A stretch of DNA of 64,000 bases from Nocardioides sp. CFH 31398 (GTDB taxonomy: Bacteria; Actinomycetota; Actinomycetes; Propionibacteriales; Nocardioidaceae), in NCBI RefSeq assembly GCF_022436705.1, contig NZ_JAKUHT010000008.1:124001-188000 (forward strand), given 5' to 3'. This document shows positions 16,447 to 25,669 of the stretch, piece by piece; position 1 is the first letter of the stretch, and each line of letters starts with the position of its first letter. The notes beneath the pieces were generated by a model. The model was given only the letters and a program-made list of their open reading frames with translations. It was not told the DNA's origin and searched no databases. The position numbers and the translations under genes are program-made.

Positions 16447-17069
16447 CCGACCACCGTCCCGAGCACCACCCCGACCACGACGGCGATCACGTCGTCGACC
16501 CCGACCTCGTCGGCGACGACCTCGAGACGGACCCCGCCCTCGCGGCGGCGGTCCTCGAGATCGAGGGCCACGTCGCCGACGGCGGCTGGGACCAGTCCGG
16601 CCGCCTCTTCGCGCTGGTCGAGACCGCCCGCCTCGTCGAGCGCGAGCCGTCGCTCGCGGCGCACGCCGGGCTGGACGACGCCAGCGCCGCCGGGTCGCTG
16701 ACGCCGATCGAGCAGGACCAGCTGCCGCAGGAGCGCCCGCTGGAGGAGATGCTCGCCGAGATGGCGTGGCCCGACGAGGTGTCCGGCTGCGTCGCCGTCG
16801 TCGAGCGGCTGGTGCTGCCGCCCGGCGCCGACGGGGAGCTGCCGGAGGACCCGGCCGAGGCGGAGGCCTTCGCCCGCGCCCACCCCGACCGGCAGGAGGT
16901 CCGCATGGTCGCGGGCGTCACCCGGGCCGGGGCGACCTACTGCGCGCTGCGACTGCGCGCCCACGACGACGACCAGTCCGTGGTCACGGGGTCCGACCTC
17001 GTGCCCGGGCTCGTGGAGCTCGTGCGCTCCACCCTGGACGACCGAACCGACGAGGAGCAGGCCCCGTGA
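16443..17069 (+). CDS. PPA1309-family conserved protein
   Basis: 208 residues from a GTG overlapping the preceding stop. The first 30 residues are His/Asp-rich (DHRPEHHPDHDGDH). The remainder is acidic and soluble, with motifs ALVETARLVEREP, MAWPDEVSGCVAVVERLVLPP and YCALRLRAHD, characteristic of the actinobacterial PPA1309 family. Function unknown. It lies between PDZ-Lon and UPF0182, the usual position, and overlaps the latter's start. Confidence 0.85.
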   Translation: MTDHRPEHHPDHDGDHVVDPDLVGDDLETDPALAAAVLEIEGHVADGGWDQSGRLFALVETARLVEREPSLAAHAGLDDASAAGSLTPIEQDQLPQERPLEEMLAEMAWPDEVSGCVAVVERLVLPPGADGELPEDPAEAEAFARAHPDRQEVRMVAGVTRAGATYCALRLRAHDDDQSVVTGSDLVPGLVELVRSTLDDRTDEEQAP

Positions 17070-20000
17070 GTGACATGTTCGACGACGAGCCGGGCAGGCC
17101 GCAGCGCGGCGGCCGCGGCACCGTGACCGCCGGACCCAGCGGGCGCAGCAAGGCGCTGCTGATCACCGGCGCCGTGCTCCTGGTGGCCTTCCTCGTCCTG
17201 ACCGGCCTGTCGTCGTTCTGGACCGAGCGCCTGTGGTTCGTGTCGGTCGACTACGGCTCGGTCTTCACGACGCTGCTCGTCACCCGGATCGTGCTGTTCG
17301 CGGTCTTCGGCCTCCTGATGGCGCTCGTCGTGGCGCTCAACATGTGGCTGGCCTACCGCTACCGGCCGACGTTCCGACCGCCGTCCCCCGAGCAGACAAG
17401 CCTGGAGCGCTACCGGGAGGCCGTGGCCCCGATGCGCAAGTGGCTCGTGCTCGGGATCGCGCTGCTGATGGGTGCGTTCGCCGGCACCTCGGGCGCCGGC
17501 CAGTGGCGCAACTACCTGCTGTGGCGCAACGGTGGGTCCTTCGACCGCTCCGACCCCTACTTCGACCTCGACGCCGGCTTCTACGTCTTCGACCTGCCCG
17601 CCTACCACTACGTCGTCGACTTCACGATGGCCGCCGCGGTGGTCGGGCTGATGGCCGCGGCCGTCGTCCACTACCTGTACGGCGGGATCCGCCTGCAGCC
17701 CGGCGCCGACCGGCTCTCCGGCGCCGCCCAGGTGCAGCTGTCGGTGCTGCTCGGCGTGTTCGTCCTCGCCAAGGGCGTGGACTACTGGATCGACCGCTAC
17801 GACCTGCTCACCGACGGCAGCGGCCTCATCACCGGCATGACCTACACGGCGGAGAACGCCGAGCTGCCGGCCAAGGAGATCCTCGCCGCCATCGCCGTGA
17901 TCTGCGCCGTCCTGTTCTTCGTCAACGTCTGGCGCCGCACCTGGATCCTGCCCGGTGTCGGCCTCGGCCTGTTGTTGCTCTCGGCGATCCTGCTCGGCCT
18001 CGTCTGGCCCGGCCTCGTCCAGCGCTTCCAGGTGCTGCCGACCGAGGCGGACCGCGAGGAGCCCTACATCCAGGCCAACATCGACGCCACCCGCGACGCC
18101 TACCAGCTCGAGGACACGGTCGTGGAGCCGTACTCGCCGGAGCTGGACCCTGATGAGGAGCCGCTGGCGGCCGCGGCCCTGGGCGCCGAGGGCATCCGCC
18201 TCGTCGACCCCGCCGTCGTCCCCCCGACCTTCGAGCAGAGCCAGCAGGTGCGCGGCTACTACAGCGTGCCGCCCGTGCTCGACGTCGACCGCTATCCCGT
18301 CAACGGCGTGGAGCGCGACATGGTGCTCGGCGTCCGCGAGCTCAACCAGAGCGGAATCAGCGAGGGCAGCCAGAACTGGCAGAACCTCCACACCGTCTAC
18401 ACCCACGGGTACGGCGTCATCGCCGCCTTCGGCAACCAGCGCCCGGCCAGCAACGACGAGGCCGTGATCGGCGCCTCGGGCGACGGTCTCGCCTTCGCCG
18501 AGCAGGACCTGCCCCCGCGGGGCGAGCTGACCGACCAGAGCCCGGACGGTTACGAGGGCCGGATCTACTTCGGCGAGAACTCCCCGTCGTACTCGATCGT
18601 CGGCAAGGCGTCCGAGGACGCCCAGGACGTCGAGCTCGACCTTCCGAGCGGCACGGAGAGCGAGGACGGCTCCGACGCCACCAACACCTACGACGGCGCG
18701 GACGGCGTCTCGGTCGGCAACCTGTTCAACCAGCTGCTGTACGCCGTGAAGTTCGGCGAGCCGAACATCGTGCTGTCCGGCCGGGTCAACGACAACTCGA
18801 AGATCCTGTACGACCGCGACCCCGCGCTGCGCGTGGAGAAGGTCGCGCCGTGGCTGACCGTGGACTCCGACCCGTTCCCCGCCGTGATCGACGGCCGGGT
18901 GCAGTGGATCCTCGACGGCTACACCCTCACCGACCGCTTCCCGCAGTCGGAGAAGGAGTCGTTCGACGAGATGACGGACGACTCGCTGGCGAACGACAAC
19001 CAGTTCCAGACGCTGCCGACCGACGAGGTCAACTACATCCGCAACGCGGTGAAGGCCACGGTCGACGCGTACGACGGCACGGTGACGCTCTACGCGTGGG
19101 ACGAGTCCGACCCCATGCTGCAGGCCTGGATGGGCGCCTTCCCCGGCACCGTGCAGCCGAGGTCCGAGATCTCCGACGAGCTGCTCGACCACCTGCGCTA
19201 CCCGGAGGACATGTTCAAGGCGCAGCGCTACCAGCTCGCGCCGTACCACGTGACCGACGCCAGCGACTTCTACGAGGCGAACGACCGATGGGAGGTCCCG
19301 GCGGACCCGAACGACGGCCGCTTCCTGCAGCCGCCGTACCGCCTCTCGCTCCCGCAGGGCGGCGGTCGGGACGACGTGTTCTCCCTGACCTCGGTCTACA
19401 CGCCGGTCAACCGCGAGAACCTCGCCTCGTTCGTCTCCGTGGACGCGGACGCGGCCGACGACAACTACGGCACGATCCGGATCCGCCGCCTGCCGTCGAC
19501 CAGCCAGGTCCCGGGCCCCGCGCAGATCGCGAACGCGATCGGCTCGGACACCGGTGTCACCGAGCTCACGCTGCCGCTCGAGAACAGCGGCGCCACGGTG
19601 GTCCGGGGCAACCTGCTTACCATCCCGGTCGCGGGGCAGCTGCTGTACGTCCAGCCGATCTACGCGCTGCGGTCCGCCGGTGAGGGCAACTTTCCCGTGC
19701 TGCGCTACGTCGCGGTGTCCTTCGGGCAGGACCGCGTGGGTGTCGGCGAGACCCTCGGCGAGGCGTTGTACGACGTGCTCGGGCTCGAGGGCCCGCCGCC
19801 GGACACGGAGGACGACCCGGGCGGTACCGACGGCGGCGGTGAGGAGCAGCAGGGCAACGCCGGTGGCGGTGGCGAGCCGACGGGCACGGTCGATGAGCAG
19901 ATCCGTGACCTGCTCGACCAGGCCGACCAGGCCTTCAGCGACGCCCAGGACGCGCTGGACGCCGGTGACCTCCAGGGCTACCAGGAGGCCAACGACCAGG

Positions 20001-20095
20001 CCCAGAGCCTGATCGAGCAGGCCATCGAGCTCTCGGAGGGCCAGCCTTCCGGCGGTGCGGGCGGCGACACCGCCGGCGGGTCCGGCCAGAACTAG
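17066..20095 (+). CDS. UPF0182-family large membrane protein
   Basis: 1009 residues from a GTG overlapping the previous stop. About seven membrane segments lie in the first 330 residues (for example ALLITGAVLLVAFLVLTGLS), followed by a large extracytoplasmic domain (to about 890) and an acidic Gly/Gln-rich tail with helical repeats (EQIRDLLDQADQAFSDAQDA). It corresponds to Rv3193c. The family is universal in actinobacteria, present in some cyanobacteria and clostridia, and has no assigned function. Its last 4 bp overlap the convergent kinase gene. Confidence 0.92.
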   Translation: MSDMFDDEPGRPQRGGRGTVTAGPSGRSKALLITGAVLLVAFLVLTGLSSFWTERLWFVSVDYGSVFTTLLVTRIVLFAVFGLLMALVVALNMWLAYRYRPTFRPPSPEQTSLERYREAVAPMRKWLVLGIALLMGAFAGTSGAGQWRNYLLWRNGGSFDRSDPYFDLDAGFYVFDLPAYHYVVDFTMAAAVVGLMAAAVVHYLYGGIRLQPGADRLSGAAQVQLSVLLGVFVLAKGVDYWIDRYDLLTDGSGLITGMTYTAENAELPAKEILAAIAVICAVLFFVNVWRRTWILPGVGLGLLLLSAILLGLVWPGLVQRFQVLPTEADREEPYIQANIDATRDAYQLEDTVVEPYSPELDPDEEPLAAAALGAEGIRLVDPAVVPPTFEQSQQVRGYYSVPPVLDVDRYPVNGVERDMVLGVRELNQSGISEGSQNWQNLHTVYTHGYGVIAAFGNQRPASNDEAVIGASGDGLAFAEQDLPPRGELTDQSPDGYEGRIYFGENSPSYSIVGKASEDAQDVELDLPSGTESEDGSDATNTYDGADGVSVGNLFNQLLYAVKFGEPNIVLSGRVNDNSKILYDRDPALRVEKVAPWLTVDSDPFPAVIDGRVQWILDGYTLTDRFPQSEKESFDEMTDDSLANDNQFQTLPTDEVNYIRNAVKATVDAYDGTVTLYAWDESDPMLQAWMGAFPGTVQPRSEISDELLDHLRYPEDMFKAQRYQLAPYHVTDASDFYEANDRWEVPADPNDGRFLQPPYRLSLPQGGGRDDVFSLTSVYTPVNRENLASFVSVDADAADDNYGTIRIRRLPSTSQVPGPAQIANAIGSDTGVTELTLPLENSGATVVRGNLLTIPVAGQLLYVQPIYALRSAGEGNFPVLRYVAVSFGQDRVGVGETLGEALYDVLGLEGPPPDTEDDPGGTDGGGEEQQGNAGGGGEPTGTVDEQIRDLLDQADQAFSDAQDALDAGDLQGYQEANDQAQSLIEQAIELSEGQPSGGAGGDTAGGSGQN

Positions 20096-21585
20096 GGACG
20101 ACGACGAGGGGGTCCGGGCCCCCAGCCCCGAACCCCACGACGATATGAGGGTGTCGAGAGGGGAGCGACCACCTCGGCGAGCGACCCGTCGTCCCCGACG
20201 TTGCCGGCGAACACGACGTACGGCACCCCGCGGCCGGGGCCGTCGACCGGCTCCCAGAGCGACACGAGACCGGGCAGCATCGGCCCGCGGACGACGGCGC
20301 GTCGCATGCCGAGGCCGCGGGCGGCGACGTCCGACGACGTGATGCCGCCCTTGGCGACCACGAAGCGCGGGGTCGCGCGCTCGAGGAGCCGGGCGACGAC
20401 GGCGGCCACGGCGTCCGAGACCTGCCGGGCGATGCGCAGGGAGTCGTCGGGGTCGGTGCCGCGGACGAGGTCGCGGCTGGTGCCGAGGACGACGTCGCCG
20501 TCCGCGAGCGCCGCCGCGGTGGCCCCGACGACCTCGTCGAGGTGCTGCGAGGCGTCGTCGCCGAGGACGCGCTCGACCTCGAGCTCGACCGTGGCCGGGC
20601 TGCGTCGTGCGTGCAGGACGTCGAGCTGGCGGGTCGTCAGGGCGACGTGCGACCCGACGACGACGAGGCCACCGGTCTGCGGGGAGGGCGACCCGCGGCC
20701 GGAGCCGCGCAGGTCGTCGACCTCGGCGGCGGTCAGGGGTTCGCGGACGTCGTGACCGAGGAGCGCCCGCGGGAACGGTGGGCCGACACGGCACACGAAG
20801 CGGCGGCCGCGGCCCTCGGCCGCGAGCAGGCCGAGCGCGAGCGCGGAGAGGTCGGACTCCTCGACGGCGTCGGCGACGACGTACCGCCAGCCGGTGACGT
20901 CGGCGAGCAGGTCGGCGAGGTCCTCGGTGGACCCGCGGACGGTGTCGAGGGTCAGGCGGACGACGGAGTCGGCGGCGATGCGGCCACCGGACTTCTCCTC
21001 GAGCCACTCGGCGAGGTCGGAGCTGCGGTAGCCGAAGGTGGCGTCCCGGGCGAACTCGGACTCGCCCACCGGCGAGTAGTCACCGTCGGCGTTGCGCAGG
21101 TGGTGCACCGAGTCGACGGTGACGCGGCCGGCCGCACCGAAGGCGGGCACGAGGAGGACACCGTCGACCCCCACACCGGCGGCCGCGAGCTCGTCGATCA
21201 CGGTGTCGGGCTCGAGGGGCACGTGCCCGCGGAGCGTCGAGTCGCCGCGGCTGACGACGTCCACGTCGACCCCGACCCGGCGGGCGGCCTCCAGGGCGGC
21301 GCGCACGACCTCGCGGTTGCGGGCCTCGGCGTCGGCGGGGGAGAGGGAGCGCGAGTTGGTCATGACGTAGACGCCGCCGGCACCGGTCGCGAGCGCCCAC
21401 TCCAGGTCGTCGGCCGACCAGGACACGAGGACGGGCAGGTCGGACACGGACTGCGTGCCGGTGGGGTCGTCGTCCAGGACGACGAGCGGCCGCGCGCCCG
21501 ACCCCCGGGCGGCACGGACGTCCGCCGGCGTCACCCGGGTGGGGGCGGGAGCGCCGCCGATCAGGGACTCCAGCGAGTAGGGCAT
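20092..21585 (-). CDS. Four-carbon acid sugar kinase family protein (DUF1537)
   Basis: 497 residues. The N-terminal domain opens with LVVLDDDPTGTQ (36-45), the substrate-site signature of DUF1537 kinases, then YVMTNSRSLSP and SRGDSTLRGH. The C-terminal nucleotide-binding domain includes VVAKGGITSSDVAARGLG and FAGNVGDDGSL. Characterised members (OtnK, DtnK) phosphorylate D-threonate, D-erythronate or related acids. The usual partners (class II aldolase, 4-phosphate dehydrogenase) are not adjacent, so the exact sugar acid is unknown. It ends overlapping UPF0182. Confidence 0.87.
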   Translation of the reverse strand: MPYSLESLIGGAPAPTRVTPADVRAARGSGARPLVVLDDDPTGTQSVSDLPVLVSWSADDLEWALATGAGGVYVMTNSRSLSPADAEARNREVVRAALEAARRVGVDVDVVSRGDSTLRGHVPLEPDTVIDELAAAGVGVDGVLLVPAFGAAGRVTVDSVHHLRNADGDYSPVGESEFARDATFGYRSSDLAEWLEEKSGGRIAADSVVRLTLDTVRGSTEDLADLLADVTGWRYVVADAVEESDLSALALGLLAAEGRGRRFVCRVGPPFPRALLGHDVREPLTAAEVDDLRGSGRGSPSPQTGGLVVVGSHVALTTRQLDVLHARRSPATVELEVERVLGDDASQHLDEVVGATAAALADGDVVLGTSRDLVRGTDPDDSLRIARQVSDAVAAVVARLLERATPRFVVAKGGITSSDVAARGLGMRRAVVRGPMLPGLVSLWEPVDGPGRGVPYVVFAGNVGDDGSLAEVVAPLSTPSYRRGVRGWGPGPPRRRP

Positions 21586-21627
21586 TCGACCTCCGTCGCG
21601 GTGAGGCTACCGAGGCCGGACCCCGAT

Positions 21628-21656
21628 TTGAGGCTGTGGAAGCCCTGGCGTAGTGT
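21628..21656 (+). promoter_or_regulatory. Promoter of the initiator tRNA gene
   Basis: TTGAGG (21628-21633) and TAGTGT (21651-21656) are 17 bp apart and end 12 bp before the tRNA, a good vegetative promoter for a short pre-tRNA. Confidence 0.6.
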
Positions 21657-21668
21657 TCTGTTCACCGA

Positions 21669-21745
21669 CGCGGGGTGGAGCAGCTCGGTAGCTCGCTGGG
21701 CTCATAACCCAGAGGTCGCAGGTTCAAATCCTGCCCCCGCTACCA
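21669..21745 (+). tRNA. tRNA-fMet (initiator, anticodon CAT)
   Basis: A complete cloverleaf with encoded CCA. The anticodon loop reads CTCATAA with three G-C pairs (GGG/CCC) in the anticodon stem, and position 1 (C) faces U72 so the end of the acceptor stem is unpaired. Both are hallmarks of initiator tRNA recognised by formyltransferase and rejected by EF-Tu. T-loop GGTTCAAATCC is normal. Confidence 0.96.
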
Positions 21746-21751
21746 CGTGCG

Positions 21752-21783
21752 AACCGCCGCCGGAACTCTTCCGGCGGCGGTTT
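21752..21783 (+). terminator. Rho-independent terminator after tRNA-fMet
   Basis: AACCGCCGCCGGAA (21752-21765) pairs perfectly with TTCCGGCGGCGGTT (21769-21782) around CTC, followed by TCGTCATTCTT. Confidence 0.85.
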
Positions 21784-21817
21784 CGTCATTCTTGAGCGAC
21801 ATGCTTGGCTTTGGCCC

Positions 21818-23206
21818 GTGACGCAGATGATCGAGGCCGACTACCTGGTGGTCGGGGCCGGTGCGATGGGGATGGGCTTCACGGACGCGCTCGTCGAGCA
21901 CGACCCGGACGCCCGCGTGGTGATGGTGGACCGCCGGGACGGCCCCGGGGGCCACTGGCGCGCGGCGTACCCCTTCGTGCGGCTGCACCAGGCGTCGCAG
22001 TTCTACGGCGTGCAGTCGACCGTGCTCGGCGGCCGGGTGCAGGAGTCCGGCCCGGAGGCGGGCCTGCACGAGCGGGCGGACCGGGCGACGATCCTGGCCT
22101 ACTACGACGACGTGCTCGCCGCCCTGCGGGCGACCGGCCGGGTCGAGCTGCTCACCGGTCACGAGGTCGAGGGCCGCACCGTCGTCGAGCGGGAGACCGG
22201 CCGGCGGTTCGGGCTCCCGCAGCACTGCCGCGTCGTCGACGCGCGCTACCTCGCCCCCGAGGTGCCCTCCGAGGTGCCGCCGCGGTTCGCGGTCGACGGT
22301 GCCCGCGTGGTGCCGGTGGGGGACCTGCCGGGCGTGGACGACGACCCCAGCCGGTACGTCGTGGTCGGCTCCGGCAAGACCGCCACCGACGCGATCGTCT
22401 GGCTCACCGACACCGAGGTCGGCCGCGGGATCGACCCCGGGCGCATCACGTGGGTGCGCCCGCGCGACCCCTGGATGCTGGACCGCGCCGTCATCCAGCC
22501 CGACCCCGTCGTCTACCTCGGCATGGTCGCCGACATGATGCGCGTGGCCAGCGGGGCGGACGACCTCGACCGACTCTTCCTCGATCTCGAGGACGCCGGG
22601 ATCATGATGCGCCTCGACCCCGCCGTGACACCGACGATGGCCAAGGCCCCGACCCTGGGCCGGTGGGAGCTCGAGCGCCTGCGGCAGGTCGAGGACGTCG
22701 TCCGGCTCGGCCACGTGGTCAGTGCCGGGCGCGGGCGCCTCGAGCTGCGGGACGGCTCGGTCGCCACCGCCCCTGACGCCCTGGTGGTGAACTGCGCCGC
22801 CGACGGGCTGAGGAACCGGAGGCTCGTGCCGATCTGGGGGGAGGAGGCCATCACGCTGCAGCCCATCCGTGCGGGCTTCCCCTGCTTCGCGGCCGGGCTC
22901 GCGGGCTACGTCGAGGCCACCCGCGACGACGACGCCACCAAGAACCGGTTGTGCCCGCCGTCCTCGTTCGGCAACTCGCTGACCGACTGGGCGGCGATGC
23001 AGGTGCGCGGCTTCCGCGCCAGCGCCTCCTTCAACGCCGAGCCCGACATCAAGGCCTGGGCCGACCGTGTCGCCATCAACCCCTCCCGGGTCCCGCCCGG
23101 ACACCCCGGCTCGCCCGAGCTCGACGCCGCCCTGGAGCAGGTGGCGACGCACGTGGGTCCGGGGCTCGAGCGCCTCGCGCGGCTCAGCGGCGAGACGGCG
23201 TCCTGA
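21818..23206 (+). CDS. FAD/NAD(P)-binding flavoprotein, monooxygenase-like
   Basis: 462 residues from a GTG. An N-terminal FAD fold (YLVVGAGAMGMG, 9-20, with GGHWRAAYPFVRLHQ) and a second dinucleotide motif (VVGSGKTATDAI, about 184) give the two-Rossmann layout of flavin monooxygenases, but the FxGxxxHxxx(Y) FMO signature is not seen. Similar proteins are scattered in Nocardia and Mycobacterium, usually annotated only as NAD(P)-binding. No pathway neighbour suggests a substrate. It starts 35 bp after the tRNA terminator. Confidence 0.75.
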   Translation: MTQMIEADYLVVGAGAMGMGFTDALVEHDPDARVVMVDRRDGPGGHWRAAYPFVRLHQASQFYGVQSTVLGGRVQESGPEAGLHERADRATILAYYDDVLAALRATGRVELLTGHEVEGRTVVERETGRRFGLPQHCRVVDARYLAPEVPSEVPPRFAVDGARVVPVGDLPGVDDDPSRYVVVGSGKTATDAIVWLTDTEVGRGIDPGRITWVRPRDPWMLDRAVIQPDPVVYLGMVADMMRVASGADDLDRLFLDLEDAGIMMRLDPAVTPTMAKAPTLGRWELERLRQVEDVVRLGHVVSAGRGRLELRDGSVATAPDALVVNCAADGLRNRRLVPIWGEEAITLQPIRAGFPCFAAGLAGYVEATRDDDATKNRLCPPSSFGNSLTDWAAMQVRGFRASASFNAEPDIKAWADRVAINPSRVPPGHPGSPELDAALEQVATHVGPGLERLARLSGETAS

Positions 23207-23302
23207 GCCCGGCCCGTCCGCGGCCTGACCTGCGAAGACGGACGTCGGAGCCTGCTGACACATCGCCCCCCCACGCGGTAAGTTGCACACCACACCTGCA
23301 TG

Positions 23303-23319
23303 ATCCAGGTCACTTGGAT
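23303..23319. promoter_or_regulatory. Near-palindrome upstream of the MEDS-LuxR gene
   Basis: ATCCAGGTCACTTGGAT is an imperfect 17-bp palindrome ending 11 bp before the ATG. It could be an autoregulatory operator for the LuxR-type protein or part of its ribosome-site region; this is inference. Confidence 0.35.
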
Positions 23320-23330
23320 GTGAGGCACGG

Positions 23331-24203
23331 ATGCCCGGCACGGACGATCTCAGCCTCGGGATCCCCGGAGTGGGGCCGGTCAGACCCGGGACGCACTTCT
23401 GCGCGCTGTACTCGGGACCCGCCGAGCGGGACCGGTTGTTGTTCCCCTTCCTCGAGGAGGGGCTGCGGCACGGGGACAAGTGCCTGTGCCTGATCGACGA
23501 CGTCGAGCCGGCCCTGGTCCGCGACCGCGTGCTCGGCCAGCCGGGCCCGGGGTACGCCGAGCGGTCGGCGCAGCTGGACGTCGAGCGCGCGTCGGACGTG
23601 TACCTGCGTTCGGGGGAGTTCACGGTCGCCGACATGACCGACTTCCTCTCCGAGAGCGTCGACAGCGCGATGGAGGACGAGTTCGACCTGCTGCGTGCGG
23701 CCGGCGAGATGTCCTGGGTGCTGCCCGGACCGCCGGGCCGGGACGAGCTGTTCAGCTACGAGTCGGGGCTCAACCACCTCGTCGAGGAGGTGCCGGCCAT
23801 CCTGATCTGCCTCTTCGACCTGCAGAAGTTCGGGGCCGACATGCTCGTCGAGGTCCTCCGCACCCACCCCAAGGTCCTGCTCGACCGCACCGTGATCGAC
23901 AACCCGCACTACGTACCGCCCCAGCGCTACCGACGCCCTGCGCCCACGCCCACCCCCACGGCCCGCGAGGTGGAGGTCGACAGGGAGCGCATGGACGCCA
24001 GGTGGCACTCGCTCACCGGCGCCGAGCTGAGGGTCGCCTCGTGCGTCGCCCGGGGGATGACCAACCGCGCCATCGCCGAGGAGCTCATCGTCTCCCGGCA
24101 CACGGTCGACGCCCACCTCAAGCACGTCTTCGTGAAGCTCGAGATCCACTCGCGCGTCGAGCTGGCCGTCCAGGCGATGCAGCGCGGCCTCGCCCGGGCG
24201 TAG
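23331..24203 (+). CDS. MEDS-domain LuxR-family regulator
   Basis: 290 residues. Residues about 18-195 match the MEDS (DcmR-type sensory) domain: THFCALYSGPAERDRLLFPFLEEGLRHGDKCL..., a RecA-like fold often paired with sensor kinases or regulators and thought to sense redox or small molecules. After a Pro/Thr linker (RPAPTPTPTAREVEV) comes a LuxR-type DNA-binding domain (about 225-288: GAELRVASCVARGMTNRAIA, SRHTVDAHLKHVFVKL). The following ABM gene, 147 bp downstream, may be a target. Confidence 0.85.
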   Translation: MPGTDDLSLGIPGVGPVRPGTHFCALYSGPAERDRLLFPFLEEGLRHGDKCLCLIDDVEPALVRDRVLGQPGPGYAERSAQLDVERASDVYLRSGEFTVADMTDFLSESVDSAMEDEFDLLRAAGEMSWVLPGPPGRDELFSYESGLNHLVEEVPAILICLFDLQKFGADMLVEVLRTHPKVLLDRTVIDNPHYVPPQRYRRPAPTPTPTAREVEVDRERMDARWHSLTGAELRVASCVARGMTNRAIAEELIVSRHTVDAHLKHVFVKLEIHSRVELAVQAMQRGLARA

Positions 24204-24350
24204 GAGGCGCCGCGGAGCAGCCCGCGGCACACCCGTTCACGGGATGCGGGGCGTCGGCGCCGCGGACGAGCATGACCGGACGGGAGCGCCCCGAGTCGCG
24301 ACGACACCGACGTCCGTCCGTGGCGGTCCCCCGACCCAAGGAGTCCACGC

Positions 24351-24650
24351 ATGGTCACCAAAGCTCTTCTCGTCCGTCTCGAGGCGCTCCCCGGCAAGGA
24401 GGCCGAGCTCGCCGAGTTCCTCACCGGGGCACGGTCCATCGTCATGGAGGAGCCCGGCACGGTCGCCTGGTTCGCCCTGCGGCTCGGCCCCACGACCTTC
24501 GGCGTGTTCGACGTCTTCCCGGACGACGCGGCGCGGGACGCGCACCTCGCCGGTGGTGTCGGTCAGGCGCTGGGTCCCAGCACCGGCGTCCTGTTCTCCG
24601 AGCCGCAGGTGGAGAAGATCGACCTGATCGCCGACAAGCTGCCCGGGTAG
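24351..24650 (+). CDS. ABM-domain (antibiotic biosynthesis monooxygenase-like) protein
   Basis: 99 residues with a clear ribosome site (AAGGAG). A single dimeric ferredoxin-like ABM fold: KALLVRLEALPGKEAELAEFL, IVMEEPGTVAWFALRLG, FDVFPDDAARDAHL. Members include heme-degrading and quinone-forming monooxygenases, but most single-domain proteins of this type are uncharacterised. It follows the MEDS-LuxR regulator and precedes an unrelated convergent membrane gene. Confidence 0.8.
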   Translation: MVTKALLVRLEALPGKEAELAEFLTGARSIVMEEPGTVAWFALRLGPTTFGVFDVFPDDAARDAHLAGGVGQALGPSTGVLFSEPQVEKIDLIADKLPG

Positions 24651-24679
24651 TCGGTCCGGCCGGTCCCGGCCGGCGGGGA

Positions 24680-25669
24680 TCACTCGTCGGCCAGGCGCTG
24701 CCGCCTCTCCTCCTCGCGCTTCGAGTAGGCGGCGGCGCGGATCGCCTCGTCGGTGTCCAGGCCGGAGCCGAGCCCACCGCCGACGGTCGCCGCCGACGCC
24801 ACGAACCACGCCAGTGCGCACAGGTCGCCGTAGCCGACCGACGAGCCGAGGAAGCCGCCCATGACGTCCGGGTCGAGGACGAAGACCGCCCACGCCAGGT
24901 TCACGAGGAAGAGCACGGCGTAGCAGATCGTCACCCCGGTCGTCAGGGTCACCACCGTGGAGGCGTTGTACAGACGTGTTCTCCTCCGTGCCGGCGCGGA
25001 GCCGTCCTCGGGACGGTCCCACAGGTCCGCGTCGACCACGAGCCAGCCCACGACCAGGCCGATGGAGACGACCGTCGCCACGACGAGGCGCCACCACGAC
25101 AGCGAGTCCGCCAGCAGCCAGACGGTGGAGTTGACGGTGGCGACGGCCCCGGTGGCCAGCGCCGCCACCAGCGCCGACTTCATGCCGGGGACCAGCAGCC
25201 ACGGGCGGTTGGCCAGCACCATGCCGAGCAGCAGCCGCCCGCGTCCCCGCAGGGGCGGCAGGAGGACGCGGCGCTCGTCGCCGTCGCTCGACGAGTCCGC
25301 CATGCCGGCGACCAGCGAGCGCACCACCGCGGTGGCACGCGACCGCATGCGGAAGCCGCCCAGCGCGGGGAGCGACAGCACCGCCACCCGCTGCTCGGCG
25401 TCGGTCTGCACCAGCAGGTGGCGGCCCTCACAATCGTGGAGCGGCAGCTCGGTCAGGCCGACGACGAGGTCCCAGTCCTGGTCGCGGGCACGCTCCTGGA
25501 GCCGACCCACCGCGGCGTCACCGTCCTCGGACCCGGTGGTGAAGGGCTCGCTCTCGACGTCCACGTCCCACGAGTCGCCGGCCTCGGGCGCGTCCAGGTC
25601 GGTCATCGTGCGAGCGATGACGGTGGGCGCGGCCGGTTCTGCGACCAGGCCGATGCGTAGCGTCCTCAT
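24680..25669 (-). CDS. Unknown four-TM membrane protein with N-terminal soluble domain
   Basis: 329 residues. The first 150 look like a soluble alpha/beta unit (MRTLRIGLVAEPAAP..., DLVVGLTELPLHDCEGRHLL). Four membrane segments follow: SALVAALATGAVATVNSTVW, WWRLVVATVVSIGLVVGWLV, VTLTTGVTICYAVLFLVNLA and LCALAWFVASAATVGGGLG. The C-terminus is a charged helix (SKREEERRQRLADE). I do not recognise the family. It is divergent from the debranching-type enzyme with 150 bp between starts. Confidence 0.7.
   Translation of the reverse strand: MRTLRIGLVAEPAAPTVIARTMTDLDAPEAGDSWDVDVESEPFTTGSEDGDAAVGRLQERARDQDWDLVVGLTELPLHDCEGRHLLVQTDAEQRVAVLSLPALGGFRMRSRATAVVRSLVAGMADSSSDGDERRVLLPPLRGRGRLLLGMVLANRPWLLVPGMKSALVAALATGAVATVNSTVWLLADSLSWWRLVVATVVSIGLVVGWLVVDADLWDRPEDGSAPARRRTRLYNASTVVTLTTGVTICYAVLFLVNLAWAVFVLDPDVMGGFLGSSVGYGDLCALAWFVASAATVGGGLGSGLDTDEAIRAAAYSKREEERRQRLADE

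Noticed and set aside
16937..21007. 1356-codon antisense frame across UPF0182
   Set aside because: No domain, low-complexity Arg/Val/Gly composition, and it runs through two well-supported genes.
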